DNA of 39,967 bases from assembly GCA_964577175.1 (NCBI GenBank), contig CAZNYC010000022.1, positions 1 through 39,967 on the forward strand, in the 5' to 3' direction. The notes beneath the pieces were generated by a model, which was not told the DNA's origin, did not search any database, and saw only the letters and a list, made by a program, of their open reading frames with translations. The DNA comes from BS750m-G62 sp964577175. Its GTDB lineage: Bacteria; Planctomycetota; Phycisphaerae; FEN-1346. Positions 1 through 7,694 of the stretch are shown in pieces. Position numbers and translations under genes: made by a program. The first letter of the stretch is position 1; the number at the start of each line of letters is the position of its first letter.

Positions 1-164
1 TTGCCGAAGGTCGCGACGTACATGATGTCGAAGACCGTCCGGGTTTCGACGGTCGCCTCCTCCGCCGCCTGGAGGGTGCCCCAGCCGGAGAGGATCACGG
101 CCGCCGTCACCACGCCGAGGATGACCGCCCGTCGTGTGCGCATATTCCTGAACTCCTTGCTCAT
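1..164 (-). CDS. N-terminus of a MotA/TolQ/ExbB-like protein (partial)
   Basis: The first 54 codons run off the left edge of the window. The start is ATG at 164 behind an AGGGGG Shine-Dalgarno. A second in-frame ATG at 143 sits behind AAGGAG and is equally good. The N-terminus has two arginines, then a hydrophobic stretch (about residues 13-29) and an Ala-rich cleavage-like site before acidic residues, so it reads as a cleavable signal peptide. ExbB/TolQ channel proteins of Planctomycetota often have such a leader, and the gene follows TPR and vWA genes as they commonly do. The channel domain itself lies outside the window, so the family call is inference from context. The gene lies 51 bp after the TPR gene and probably belongs to the same operon. 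Confidence 0.45.
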   Translation of the reverse strand, partial: MSKEFRNMRTRRAVILGVVTAAVILSGWGTLQAAEEATVETRTVFDIMYVATFG

Positions 165-215
165 CGAATGCCCCCTGTGTCTGACGTTCGTAAAAACCCT
201 GCGGGCCGGCCGGGG

Positions 216-1301
216 CTACTCCGCCCCGAGGCGAGCCAGTTCGCGCTTCGCCCGCTGGGCGCCGGTCGTATCGGGATAATCGTTGGCGGCTTCCTGGTAG
301 ACGGCCTTGGCCTCGGCGGCGGGCGCCTCGGCCGCCTCCAGGGCCTTGCCGGTGCGCCACAGCGCCTCGGCGGTGCGGCCGGGATTCTCGTTCGGGTGCA
401 TGATCGGCAGACGCATGTACGACAGCGCCGCCTGGATCGGCACGCCCTGGGCCTCGAGCACGCGGCCTTCCCAGTAGGCCATCTCCGGCGGAAAGACCTG
501 CGCCTCGGACGCCTTGATCTGCTCGAGCCAGGCGGCGGCGTCCGGCACGCGGTCGGCCGCGAGCAGCAGTTCCAGTTTCCGCAGCATCGCGTTGGTGCGG
601 ACCTTCGCGTCGTCGCTCTCCAGCAGTTTCTCCAGCGCCCCGCTTTCGAGGATCTCTTTCGGGTCCCCCTCCAGCAGCAGCAGCGCGACACGGAATTCCT
701 TCAGGGCGTCGGCGTACGGGGCGGCCGGGTTCTTCGCCAGCACCTTGTCCACCTGCTTCAGCATGGCCTGGTTCGCCTCGGGCGCGCCTTCCTTCGGCTG
801 AGGGAGATCGAACTCGGCGACCAGGCGGGGGCTCTTGTCGGCCATCTCGAGGTAGGCGTCCAGCGCTTTCTGCACCTGGCCGGAACGGGCGTACACGTCG
901 TACATTCGCCACTGGACGATCGTCCGGAGCCAAGGGGGCGGCTGCGGCGAGAGGAGGTCGTCGTACAGGTCGGCCGCCTTCTTCATGGCCTCGGTATCGC
1001 CCTCGCGGCCTTTCTCGAAGAGGCCCTCGGCCTCCTTGAGGCGGGGGTAATCGTCGGCGGCGACGGACCGGATCTCGCCGAACGGCACGATGCGCTCCGT
1101 CCCGGCCACCTTCACCTTCAGGCCCTTGTCCGTCACGCCGGTGATCTCGCCGGGGTAGCCGATGCCGGCCGTCGTCCGGACGCGGTCGGCCCCCGCCGCC
1201 GACGCCAGGAGCATGGCCGCAACCGCCGCCAGGGCGGCCCGGTTCAGGTTAGTCCGCCAGTGTCGCAAGGTCTGCCTCGGAAACGAATTTATAGTTGCCA
1301 T
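216..1301 (-). CDS. TPR-type exported protein
   Basis: This 361-aa protein has an N-terminal hydrophobic, Ala/Leu-rich segment (about residues 20-38) that reads as a signal peptide, so it is probably periplasmic. The rest is helical, with Ala at spaced positions and phrases such as ALDAYLEMADKSP and ALWRTGKALEAAEAP that are typical of tetratricopeptide repeats. TPR proteins are protein-protein scaffolds; no enzymatic motif is visible. The ATG at 1301 places the first 18 codons inside the end of the upstream vWA gene, a 53-bp overlap. A TTG near 1268 would shorten the leader and is a possible alternative start. It sits between a vWA protein and an ExbB-like gene, which suggests a joint membrane complex. 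The individual repeats are degenerate and I did not delimit them. Confidence 0.75.
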   Translation of the reverse strand: MATINSFPRQTLRHWRTNLNRAALAAVAAMLLASAAGADRVRTTAGIGYPGEITGVTDKGLKVKVAGTERIVPFGEIRSVAADDYPRLKEAEGLFEKGREGDTEAMKKAADLYDDLLSPQPPPWLRTIVQWRMYDVYARSGQVQKALDAYLEMADKSPRLVAEFDLPQPKEGAPEANQAMLKQVDKVLAKNPAAPYADALKEFRVALLLLEGDPKEILESGALEKLLESDDAKVRTNAMLRKLELLLAADRVPDAAAWLEQIKASEAQVFPPEMAYWEGRVLEAQGVPIQAALSYMRLPIMHPNENPGRTAEALWRTGKALEAAEAPAAEAKAVYQEAANDYPDTTGAQRAKRELARLGAE

Positions 1302-2367
1302 TGTTTTGTTCGGCGATCTGCTTCAGCACCTTTTCGCCGATCCGGTAGAGGAACCCGATCGTATGGACGGTGACCTCGTCGCCCTCATTCAGGCGCTCGA
1401 CGCGGTCGACGATGGCCTTGTCGAATTCACCGTCGGTCAGCAGATAGACGAGTTCCGGCCCGGCGGCGAAGGCGCGGTCGAGCGCCTTCGAGGGGTCCGT
1501 TTCGCCCTGGGCGATGATGCTGTCGATGAACTCGAACGCCAGTTGTTTGTTGCGTTCGGTGGCGGGGACGAGGCGGCGGGTGGGCATCTCGACGGGCGGC
1601 CCGGAGGAGTAGAAGATGACGTGGAACTCGGTGTCCTCGCCCAGTTCGCCGATCGACCGCTTCAACTCGAACTTCACGTAGTCGATGGAGTCGGTCATCG
1701 ACCCGGACCGGTCCACGACGTAGACGATCTTGCGGGCGACCTCCACCTCGCCGCCGGCGCCGAAGAAGCCGCGCCCCTGGCCGAGCCCTTCCCAGCCGCC
1801 CAGCACGTTCCCGCCGCCGCCCACGCCGATGACGTTCAGGACTTCCATGCGGTTGGTGGCGACATCCGGCACGGGGTTCTTCGTGAACTGGCGGACGATG
1901 CTCGTCGGGTTGGGCTTCATCTTGCCGCGCGATTCCTGCCGTTTCACCTGCCGGCGTTTCTTGACTTTGTGCTTCGTTTCCGAGACGACCGCGCTCTTGT
2001 ATTTGAACGGGGGTTGGATCGTGGTCTTCTGCCATGCCCAGAGGCCGGCCAAGAGGATGATGGCGATGTGGAGAACGATGCTGGTCCCCCAACTCGGCAG
2101 GTACAGGGCCAGCCAGCCCATGACCGTGTCCATGCCGGACTCTTCCTCGTCCTCCTCTTCGTAGGCCTCCTCGTCGGCGGGTTCGGCGGCCACCGGCGCC
2201 GCCTCCGCGACGGGTTCCGGTTCGGCCGCGTACCCGGCCTCGGTTTCCTGGGCGTCGTCGGGGACGGCCACGGCGGTGTTGCAGTGGGGGCACGTGACGT
2301 CGGTGCCCGGGGTTTCGTTGACCGTGACCCGCTTGCCACAGTTCGTACAGCGGAATCGGTAGGCCAT
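1249..2367 (-). CDS. Zinc-ribbon, TonB-like TM and von Willebrand A domain protein
   Basis: This 372-aa protein has three parts. Residues 7-29 form a zinc ribbon (Cys7, Cys10, Cys26, Cys29), followed by an acidic Ala/Glu/Pro linker to about residue 80. A single transmembrane segment spans roughly 94-113. A basic, Lys/Arg-rich stalk follows, then a vWA domain with the metal-binding MIDAS motif DRSGSMTDS (Asp219, Ser221, Ser223). The expected topology puts the ribbon in the cytoplasm and the vWA domain in the periplasm. The TM contains Ser96-xxx-His100, the spacing TonB uses to contact ExbB/ExbD. The start has GGAGGAAA just upstream and a strong promoter at 2402-2430. It heads an operon with the TPR and ExbB-like genes. 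A paralogue lies at 3542-4498. The ligand is unknown. Confidence 0.85.
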   Translation of the reverse strand: MAYRFRCTNCGKRVTVNETPGTDVTCPHCNTAVAVPDDAQETEAGYAAEPEPVAEAAPVAAEPADEEAYEEEDEEESGMDTVMGWLALYLPSWGTSIVLHIAIILLAGLWAWQKTTIQPPFKYKSAVVSETKHKVKKRRQVKRQESRGKMKPNPTSIVRQFTKNPVPDVATNRMEVLNVIGVGGGGNVLGGWEGLGQGRGFFGAGGEVEVARKIVYVVDRSGSMTDSIDYVKFELKRSIGELGEDTEFHVIFYSSGPPVEMPTRRLVPATERNKQLAFEFIDSIIAQGETDPSKALDRAFAAGPELVYLLTDGEFDKAIVDRVERLNEGDEVTVHTIGFLYRIGEKVLKQIAEQNNGNYKFVSEADLATLAD

Positions 2368-2401
2368 ACCCTTTCCTCCATCAAGCGGCCTGAGGCTGCG
2401 T

Positions 2402-2430
2402 ATCTTAAGTCAGGGGGCGGGGGTTGTCAA
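2402..2430 (-). promoter_or_regulatory. sigma70-type promoter for the vWA/TPR/ExbB-like operon
   Basis: On the minus strand the -35 box is a perfect TTGACA (2430-2425) and the -10 box is TAAGAT (2407-2402), with a 17-bp spacer. Transcription would start about 30 bases before the ATG at 2367. Confidence 0.75.
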
Positions 2431-2581
2431 CGGCTTCTCTGTCGCCCCCGGCCCCGGTGAGCGGACGGCACTCGACCGTCCGTGCACCATAGCATACGCA
2501 TGAGGCAAAGCCGTGTTTGCAAAAAAATCGCGGGCGGGCTCCGCGAGGCGGATCCTGGCCGCATTCGTTCCGGCCGGACTC

Positions 2582-2610
2582 TTGACGCCCTCGCCCCGCC
2601 CGCGTATCCT
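2582..2610 (+). promoter_or_regulatory. sigma70-type promoter for the lipoprotein gene
   Basis: TTGACG at 2582-2587 and TATCCT at 2605-2610 are separated by 17 bp. The AGGAG ribosome site and ATG at 2652 follow about 40 bases later. Confidence 0.6.
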
Positions 2611-2651
2611 GGCGGTCGTTGAGGGGTACCGACTCGGAACAGGAGACCAAC

Positions 2652-3425
2652 ATGCGACAGGTCCTGGCGTTGAGCCTGGCGACGCTCGTTGTCTGCACCC
2701 TGGCAGGCTGCCAGAAGCCGGATGACGAGTCCGCCGACACAACGGAGTTCAAGCGACTCTACGAGGAATACTCCGACCGCTTTCACGAGAAGATGATCGA
2801 GTCGGCCAAGACCATGACGCCGGCCCAGATCACCGCCGAGGCCGCCCGCATCTGGGGCGACGTCTTCGCCGGTCACCAGGACGTCATCGAGGCCCGTGTC
2901 AGAGAGGTCCTGGCCGACCTCGACGATGCGGAGCCGTTCGACGAGAGCCTGTACGTCGAGATCGCCTCCGGCGAACGCGTCCAGCCCACCGAGAACCAGC
3001 CCGCCGGCACGGCCGTCAAGCAGTTCCTGTGGAACCCCGTCGGGACGGCCCAGATGGCGCTCAACAACTGGTTGGCCCGGCTGCTGCAGCGGGAGTCGTT
3101 CGCCATGCGCCGGCTCCTCACCGCCAACGCCGGCCTCTTCTGGAAGGCCGTGGACCGCGACATCAACCATCCCCAACTCCAGATGCGCCAGGGGCCGCTC
3201 GTCTTCACCGTCTCCCTGATGCGCAAGGAAGACCACTACCAGGTGGAGAAGGTGCGGTGGCTCCGCCCGAAGTCCATGGGACCCATCGGCATCACCGAGG
3301 AAGGCGAGGAGGCGCCCGCCGACGGCGAAGGCGCCGGCGAGACGCCCGCCCCGGCCGAGGGTGAGACCGGCGAGGCCGCGCCCACCACCACGCCCGACAC
3401 CGGCGCCGCCGAACCCGCCGGCTGA
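2652..3425 (+). CDS. Predicted lipoprotein of unknown function
   Basis: The protein has 257 aa. The chosen start (ATG 2652) follows AGGAG at 2641-2645 and gives a textbook lipoprotein signal with lipobox LAGC, so the mature protein should begin with an acylated cysteine. The middle is helical and polar with no motif I recognise. The last 45 residues are a low-complexity tail rich in Glu, Ala, Pro, Gly and Thr. The gene is transcribed divergently from the first vWA gene and convergently with the second, so it sits between the two paralogues and may be an envelope partner of them; that link is inference from position only. An upstream in-frame ATG at 2619 would add 11 residues and spoil the signal peptide. 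Confidence 0.75.
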   Translation: MRQVLALSLATLVVCTLAGCQKPDDESADTTEFKRLYEEYSDRFHEKMIESAKTMTPAQITAEAARIWGDVFAGHQDVIEARVREVLADLDDAEPFDESLYVEIASGERVQPTENQPAGTAVKQFLWNPVGTAQMALNNWLARLLQRESFAMRRLLTANAGLFWKAVDRDINHPQLQMRQGPLVFTVSLMRKEDHYQVEKVRWLRPKSMGPIGITEEGEEAPADGEGAGETPAPAEGETGEAAPTTTPDTGAAEPAG

Positions 3426-3454
3426 GGCGGCGATACCACGCAGGCTTTCCCCGG

Positions 3455-3489
3455 GTGTGGCCCGGCCGGTTTTGCCCGGCCGGGCCACC
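3455..3489. repeat. Dispersed palindrome, family B (GGCCGG-TTTTGC-CCGGCC type)
   Basis: A perfect 13-bp stem (3457-3469 pairs with 3476-3488) with a 6-base loop lies between two convergent genes. The core matches copies near 10671, 16812, 25557, 25819, 25867 and 34497. It has no T-run, so a repeat is likelier than a simple terminator, although it could attenuate transcription from both sides. Confidence 0.75.
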
Positions 3490-3541
3490 GTGCGGAAACA
3501 CCTTGCCACCGGCGCACCCGGCGCCGGGCGTCTTCCCCCCG

Positions 3542-4498
3542 TCACGCGCCCAGCCGGTCCAGGTCGGCATGCGAGATGAACGTGTACTCGCCCCCGTTGC
3601 GGTCGGCGATCGTCCGCAGCGCCTTCTCGTTCGGACGGTACAGGAACCCGATGGTGTGAACGGTGACCTCGTGGCCGGCGTTCAGCCGGTCCACCTGGTC
3701 GATGATCGCCTTGTCGAATTCCCCGTCCGTCAGGAAGTGGATGACGCGGGGCTCGACGGCAAAGGCACGGTCGAAGCCGGGGGACGGGTCCGTCCCGCCC
3801 TGGGCCACGACGCGGTCGATGAACTCGACCGCCCGCCGCTTGTTCCGCTCGGTGGCCGGCACGAGCCGGCGGGCGGGCATCTCGACGGCCGGGCCGGACG
3901 AGAAGAAAATCACGTGAAACAGGCACGTCTCGGGCAGTTCCACGATCCGCATCTGCAACTCCAGTTTGACGATGGCGAGCGAATCCGTCATCGACCCCGA
4001 CCGGTCCACCAGGTAGACGACGCGGGTGTCGTCGCTCCCGCCCTCCTCCGGCAGGAATATGCCGGGCGGCCCGCTGTTGGGCATGTACGTCACTGTCCCG
4101 CCCTTCTCGCCGGGACCGACGCCGACGATTGCACTCGGGTCCGCCAGCGGGTTCTCGCCGAACCCCGGCCTCTCCAGCGTCGCATACTTGATGCGGTATT
4201 CCGTCGGGGGGTCGGGGCGGTCGCGCGGCACCCACCGCCGCAGCCGGGGCCGGTGCGATGCCTCGTACTCGCGCGGCTGGGGAACGATGCCGGTCTCCGG
4301 CCAGTCGAACTCCGGCTCCGGCTCGGAGGCGAACGGGATCAGCACCGCCGCCAGCAGCACCAGCGCCACGTGCAGCATCACGCTCGTGCCGACGGTGGGG
4401 ATGTACAGGGCCAACCAGCCGACGACGCGGTCCCACGCCCCGTCCTGGTCCTCGGCGATGGCGGCCTCGACGAATGAGGAACGGTCCTCTCCTGCCAT
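3542..4498 (-). CDS. TonB-like TM and von Willebrand A domain protein (paralogue)
   Basis: This 318-aa protein resembles the one at 1249-2367 but lacks the zinc ribbon. A short acidic N-terminus leads into GWLALYIPTVGTS and one TM segment (about residues 37-56) containing Ser39-xxx-His43. A Pro/Glu/Arg-rich stalk follows, then a vWA domain with MIDAS motif DRSGSMTDS starting at Asp165. The last 60 residues (VTVHTIGFLYR and following) match the paralogue closely. The start at 4498 was chosen because AAGGAGGT lies 6 bases upstream; the longer reading from 4522 has no comparable ribosome site. Its own operon partner is not obvious. Duplication followed by loss or gain of the ribbon is the simplest history. 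The function is unknown. Confidence 0.85.
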   Translation of the reverse strand: MAGEDRSSFVEAAIAEDQDGAWDRVVGWLALYIPTVGTSVMLHVALVLLAAVLIPFASEPEPEFDWPETGIVPQPREYEASHRPRLRRWVPRDRPDPPTEYRIKYATLERPGFGENPLADPSAIVGVGPGEKGGTVTYMPNSGPPGIFLPEEGGSDDTRVVYLVDRSGSMTDSLAIVKLELQMRIVELPETCLFHVIFFSSGPAVEMPARRLVPATERNKRRAVEFIDRVVAQGGTDPSPGFDRAFAVEPRVIHFLTDGEFDKAIIDQVDRLNAGHEVTVHTIGFLYRPNEKALRTIADRNGGEYTFISHADLDRLGA

Positions 4499-4756
4499 GG
4501 CGGCACCTCCTTCCGGGGACACACCCCGGACTGCGGGTTCGCTTCCAGGACTCGACGGTCCGCCATGGGTACCCGTGCAGACGCGTGCATCTGTTCTCGC
4601 GCCTCCATGAACGTACGGCCCGGTTGCGCGTTTCAGGAATAATGGGAAACCTTCTGTGCCCCCGGCCTCCGCGCCGGGGCGGGGTGGGGAGGGCGGAGCG
4701 GGGAGGGGCGGGTTACCAGGTGTGGCAAGAGGAGCGGAGGCAGGAGAGACGCGGCC
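4499..4756. other. Intergenic gap with one G+C-rich hairpin
   Basis: The gap holds the ribosome site of the second vWA gene and an inverted repeat at 4660-4679 (7-bp stem CCCCGGC/GCCGGGG). I see no convincing promoter and no coding potential. The hairpin could help end transcription of the zinc-ribbon gene, but it lacks a T-run on the minus strand. Confidence 0.35.
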
Positions 4757-5275
4757 CTAGCGCCGGCCCTCGCCGAGGCGTTCGACCCAGTCGCCCAGCA
4801 GGCCGCCGAAGAACCGGATTGCCTCCGGGTCGCGGGCGTTGCCGCCCAGGCCGTACCCCCCGACGGCCGCACCGCCCAGGGCGTAGTAGCCGATGGCGCA
4901 GCCGCCGACGGCGACGGCCCCGACCGCCAGGCCGCCGACCGCCAGCCCCAGGCCGACGGCGCATCCCGCCATCGCCACGAGGCCGACCGCCAGGCCTCCC
5001 AGGCAGAAGCCGCCCAGCGCCACCCCGCCGACGGCCACCACCCCCACTGCAATCGGACCGACGGCGATAATCCCTTTGGCCACGCGGGGCCGGCCCGTCG
5101 TCGGGTCGAACGCCAGGCCGTAGATGAGGTGCGCGAGCGGCACGCCGAGGATTTCGGTCTCGGACCGGTACTCCCAGCACAGCATGCCGCCGCCGATCGG
5201 GTGCCCGCAGTTCGGGCACATCTTGGCCTTGTCGCTGATGGCGTGACCGCATTCGGGACAGTCGACGAGGGCCAT
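4757..5275 (-). CDS. Zinc-ribbon protein with Ala/Val-Gly pentapeptide-like repeats
   Basis: This 172-aa protein starts with a zinc ribbon (Cys6, Cys9, Cys20, Cys23). Residues 71-146 are about fifteen tandem units of five residues with consensus A-(V/L)-G-G-x, with a single six-residue unit near 106-111. The regular spacing of small residues suggests a right-handed beta-helix or a strongly hydrophobic glycine-zipper membrane sheet; no signal peptide is present. Classical pentapeptide repeats carry Asp/Asn at the second position, which here is Val/Leu, so this is not a standard pentapeptide protein. The ATG at 5275 follows AGGATCGGG. No catalytic residue is visible and the function is unknown. 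Confidence 0.8.
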   Translation of the reverse strand: MALVDCPECGHAISDKAKMCPNCGHPIGGGMLCWEYRSETEILGVPLAHLIYGLAFDPTTGRPRVAKGIIAVGPIAVGVVAVGGVALGGFCLGGLAVGLVAMAGCAVGLGLAVGGLAVGAVAVGGCAIGYYALGGAAVGGYGLGGNARDPEAIRFFGGLLGDWVERLGEGRR

Positions 5276-5335
5276 GGTGGAACCCGATCCTGTTACGGGA
5301 CGAGGGGAAGGCGGTGTCCTCGTCAGCCAGCGCGG

Positions 5336-5454
5336 TCATTCTGAGGCTCCGCTTGCGGAGCGGAAGAATCTCGCCGTGCGAACGGCATCAAGGCGAGATT
5401 CTTCGTCGCGGCCCGCCTCCGGCGGGTGAACTTCGCCGCTCCTCAGAATGACAA
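5336..5454. repeat. Dispersed palindromic element, family A
   Basis: About 119 bp bounded by GTCATTCTGAGG and its inverted copy ending CCTCAGAATGAC. Internal inverted sub-arms of the type GAAGAATCTCGCC/GGCGAGATTCTTC are also present. Other copies lie at 8871-8983 and 28682-28780, with a degenerate half at 7394-7446. It carries no ORF, so it resembles a MITE or REP-like element. Confidence 0.8.
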
Positions 5455-5477
5455 ATCACGCGATTTGTCGTCATGGA

Positions 5478-5981
5478 TTAGTCGCCGCGGTCGGCGGCGC
5501 CCTTCCGCCGGTCGGGCAGACTGAAGATCGCCGCCGCCACCAGCAGGCACACGCCGGCGACGATCGCCCCCATCCGCCAGGGGCGGTCGGCCCACGGCGA
5601 GAGGAGGGCGATGAGCGGCGGTACCTCCCAGTGCAGCGTCTCCTCGTCGGGACGATTCCGCGTCGCCTCGCCGGGGGCGGGCAGAGGCGTCTCTCCGGGC
5701 CGGACGATCTTCAGGTCCCGCCGGACCACCCGTTCGGCGTACTCCGGATCCGATTCCAACGCCTGCGCCGACGCCGCCAGTTCCTCCTGCGTCGTCCGCA
5801 GCGCCTCGACCTCCGCCTGCATCATCTGGCAATGGTGTTCGATGCGAATCCGCCGCCGCGCCTCCGGCCCGAGCACCGCCAGCGCCACCAGCCCGACGCC
5901 CACCAGGCACATCGGCCAGAAGACCCACGGGCTGCCCAGGATGCGCGTCACCCACTGCGACGGCGTCAGGCGGTCTTCCAC
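5478..5981 (-). CDS. FtsB/DivIC-like septum formation initiator
   Basis: The predicted protein has 167 aa starting from GTG at 5981, inside the last 16 bp of enolase. A TM segment (residues 18-38) is followed by a coiled-coil region (about 44-76) and the family-typical phrase DPEYAERVVRRDLKIVRPGE (78-97). FtsB/DivIC proteins are bitopic divisome components that bridge early and late division proteins at the septum. Genes of this family often lie directly beside eno, as here. The protein is longer than usual: a second hydrophobic segment (about 135-155) follows the conserved region, so both ends may face the cytoplasm. An internal ATG at residue 24 would remove half of the first TM and is unlikely to be the start. 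Confidence 0.8.
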   Translation of the reverse strand: MEDRLTPSQWVTRILGSPWVFWPMCLVGVGLVALAVLGPEARRRIRIEHHCQMMQAEVEALRTTQEELAASAQALESDPEYAERVVRRDLKIVRPGETPLPAPGEATRNRPDEETLHWEVPPLIALLSPWADRPWRMGAIVAGVCLLVAAAIFSLPDRRKGAADRGD

Positions 5982-7252
5982 GGCGTCCTCCCGTAGACGG
6001 CGGATGGTCCGAGGGCCTCTTCGATCCGCAGCAGCCGGTTGTACTTGGTCACGCGTTCGCCGCGGCACGGGGCGCCGGCCTTGATCTGCCCGCACCCGGC
6101 GGCGACGGCGAGGTCTGCGATGGTCGTGTCCGCGGTCTCGCCGCTGCGGTGGCTGACCACGGCCGTGTACCCCGCCCGGTGGGCCGTCTCGATGGCGTCG
6201 AGCGTCTCGGTCAGCGTGCCCACCTGGTTCGCCTTGACGAGGATGCTGTTTGCCGCCCCCGCCCCGATGCCGCGCGACAGCCGCTGCGTGTTCGTGACGA
6301 ACAGGTCGTCGCCGACGAGTTGGACCGCGTCGCCCAGGCGCTGCGTCAGCCTCGTCCAGCCGTCCCAGTCGTCCTGGGCGAGACCGTCCTCGATGCTGAC
6401 GATGGGGTACCGGTCGGCCCAGTCGGCGAAGAGGTCGATCATCTCGTCGGCGGAGAGGTCGCGGTCCTCGCTTGCGAGTTTGTACCGCCCGGCCGAATAG
6501 AACTCGCTGGAGGCGGGGTCCATCGCCAGCGCCAGGTCTGCGCCGGGTTCGTAGCCGGCGTTCTCGATGGCCTCGACGACCAGGCGGAGGGCCTCCTCGT
6601 TGCCCTCGGCCAGCGGCGGGGCGAAGCCGCCCTCGTCGCCGACCCCGGTCGGGTAGTCGCGGTCGCCGAGCAGGGCCTTCAGCGCGTGGTAGGTCTCGAC
6701 GGCCATCCGCAGCCCCTCGCCAAAGGAGGGCGCGCCGACGGGCACGACCATCACCTCCTGGAGGTCGATGTTCCACCCGGCGTGGGCCCCGCCGTTCAGG
6801 ATGTTGCACATCGGGACCGGCATCGTCCGGGCCGACGGGCCGCCAAGGTACCGGTAGAGCGGCAGGCCGGCCTGGGCCGCCGCGGCGCGGGCGGCCGCCA
6901 GGCTGACGGCCAGGATGGCGTTTGCCCCAAGGGTCGTCTTGTTGGGCGTGCCGTCCAGGGCGATGAGCGCGGCATCGAGGGCCGCCTGGTTGCGGGCATC
7001 GAGGCCCGTCACCTTTGGCCCGATGAGCATCCGGACGTGCTTGACCGCCTTCGTGACGCCCTTGCCGAGGTAACGGTTCGCGTCGCGGTCGCGGAACTCG
7101 ACGGCCTCGTGCTCACCGGTGGAGGCGCCGCTGGGGACGGCCGCCCGTCCGACGGCCCCGCCGTCGAGGCGGACCTCGGCCTCCAGGGTAGGGGTGGCGC
7201 GCGAGTCGAGAATCTCGCGGGCGTGGACGTGGGCAATGGCGAAAGCGGTCAC
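5966..7252 (-). CDS. eno: Enolase (phosphopyruvate hydratase)
   Basis: The 428-aa product has the normal enolase length. It interconverts 2-phosphoglycerate and phosphoenolpyruvate in glycolysis in the cytoplasm. Family signatures are clear: AREILDSRATPTLE near the N-terminus, the flexible loop PSGASTGEHEAVE, the metal-ligand region GDDLFVTN, the lysine-bearing ILVKANQVG, and the signature SHRSGETADTTIADLAVA followed by IKAGAPCRGERVTKYN. The usual DSRGNPT is DSRATPT here, a modest change. The start is GTG at 7252, with GGAG about 13 bases upstream. It is translationally coupled to the FtsB-like gene downstream. The 5' region has no perfect promoter; a weak TAAATA-like -10 may lie near 7315. 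Confidence 0.97.
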   Translation of the reverse strand: MTAFAIAHVHAREILDSRATPTLEAEVRLDGGAVGRAAVPSGASTGEHEAVEFRDRDANRYLGKGVTKAVKHVRMLIGPKVTGLDARNQAALDAALIALDGTPNKTTLGANAILAVSLAAARAAAAQAGLPLYRYLGGPSARTMPVPMCNILNGGAHAGWNIDLQEVMVVPVGAPSFGEGLRMAVETYHALKALLGDRDYPTGVGDEGGFAPPLAEGNEEALRLVVEAIENAGYEPGADLALAMDPASSEFYSAGRYKLASEDRDLSADEMIDLFADWADRYPIVSIEDGLAQDDWDGWTRLTQRLGDAVQLVGDDLFVTNTQRLSRGIGAGAANSILVKANQVGTLTETLDAIETAHRAGYTAVVSHRSGETADTTIADLAVAAGCGQIKAGAPCRGERVTKYNRLLRIEEALGPSAVYGRTPWKTA

Positions 7253-7472
7253 GGCCTGGAGTCTCCGCGCAACACGGTCGTCTTCCCCTCGCCGGTCGAC
7301 GGACTGCCTTATTTATCGGACGTTCCCCGCATCCCACTTGACCGGAAGCGGGGTCCGGACGCAACCTTTTTCGTGTTGCCGCATGGTAACGAGTGTCATT
7401 CCGACCAAGCCGTCGCGCAACGACGGCGAGCGGAGGAATCTCGTCGTTGGGCCAAAAGGGAGATCTCAGGTT

Positions 7473-7543
7473 TTGCGCGGCGGGTCCCCGCACCCCCCGC
7501 GCCGCCCGCCTGAAGCGCGGTGGGTACGGAGACCTATCGCGCT
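7473..7543. repeat. Two family C palindromes
   Basis: TTGCGCGGCGGGTCCCCGCA and, after an 11-bp gap, GCGCGGTGGGTACGGAGACC belong to the GCGGTGGGTCTCCGCACCCACCGCGC family seen again at 30965, 33333, 34570, 35988, 37770 and 37820. Both copies here have mutated right arms. Confidence 0.65.
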
Positions 7544-7598
7544 CCCTCGCATATCGGGCGCTGCCTGGTCATACGCACAGCGCGGCAGGGCTTTTGGA

Positions 7599-7626
7599 TT
7601 GAATCACCACCCGCGCCGGCTATAAT
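7599..7626 (+). promoter_or_regulatory. sigma70-type promoter of the aminotransferase gene
   Basis: TTGAAT (7599-7604) and a perfect TATAAT (7621-7626) are separated by 16 bp. The predicted start site lies about 60 bases before the ATG at 7695. The same TTGAAT-16-xATAAT layout precedes pyrK. Confidence 0.7.
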
Positions 7627-7694
7627 CCGCGTGCGTCTCGCGGCCGCAGTGCAGGGCCGACCCCCGGCGTCCGCGATGAAGGAAAGGAGATCGG

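Larger units (their letters stand above)
7253..7694. other. Divergent intergenic region with degenerate repeats
   Basis: This 442-bp gap separates eno from the divergent aminotransferase gene. It holds a degenerate half of family A (7394-7446), two family C palindromes (7473-7502 and 7514-7543), and the aminotransferase promoter. I see no credible coding sequence: the short open frames here are uninterrupted only because of the G+C content. Confidence 0.6.

Noticed and set aside
1..279. Plus-strand open frame of 92 codons at the left edge
   Set aside because: It is antisense to a well-supported signal-peptide start on the minus strand and its own translation looks like Arg/Ser/Pro-rich shadow sequence.
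3455..3489. Reading the hairpin as a rho-independent terminator
   Set aside because: There is no T-run on either side, and the same sequence recurs elsewhere in the window, so it is better called a repeat.
2427..4436. A minus-strand 669-codon open frame
   Set aside because: It is a shifted-frame shadow of the second vWA gene plus antisense of the lipoprotein; the composition is Arg/Gly/Pro-rich.
4660..4679. Hairpin CCCCGGC/GCCGGGG as a terminator
   Set aside because: The stem is only 7 bp and no T-run follows on the minus strand; GC-rich DNA gives such pairs by chance.
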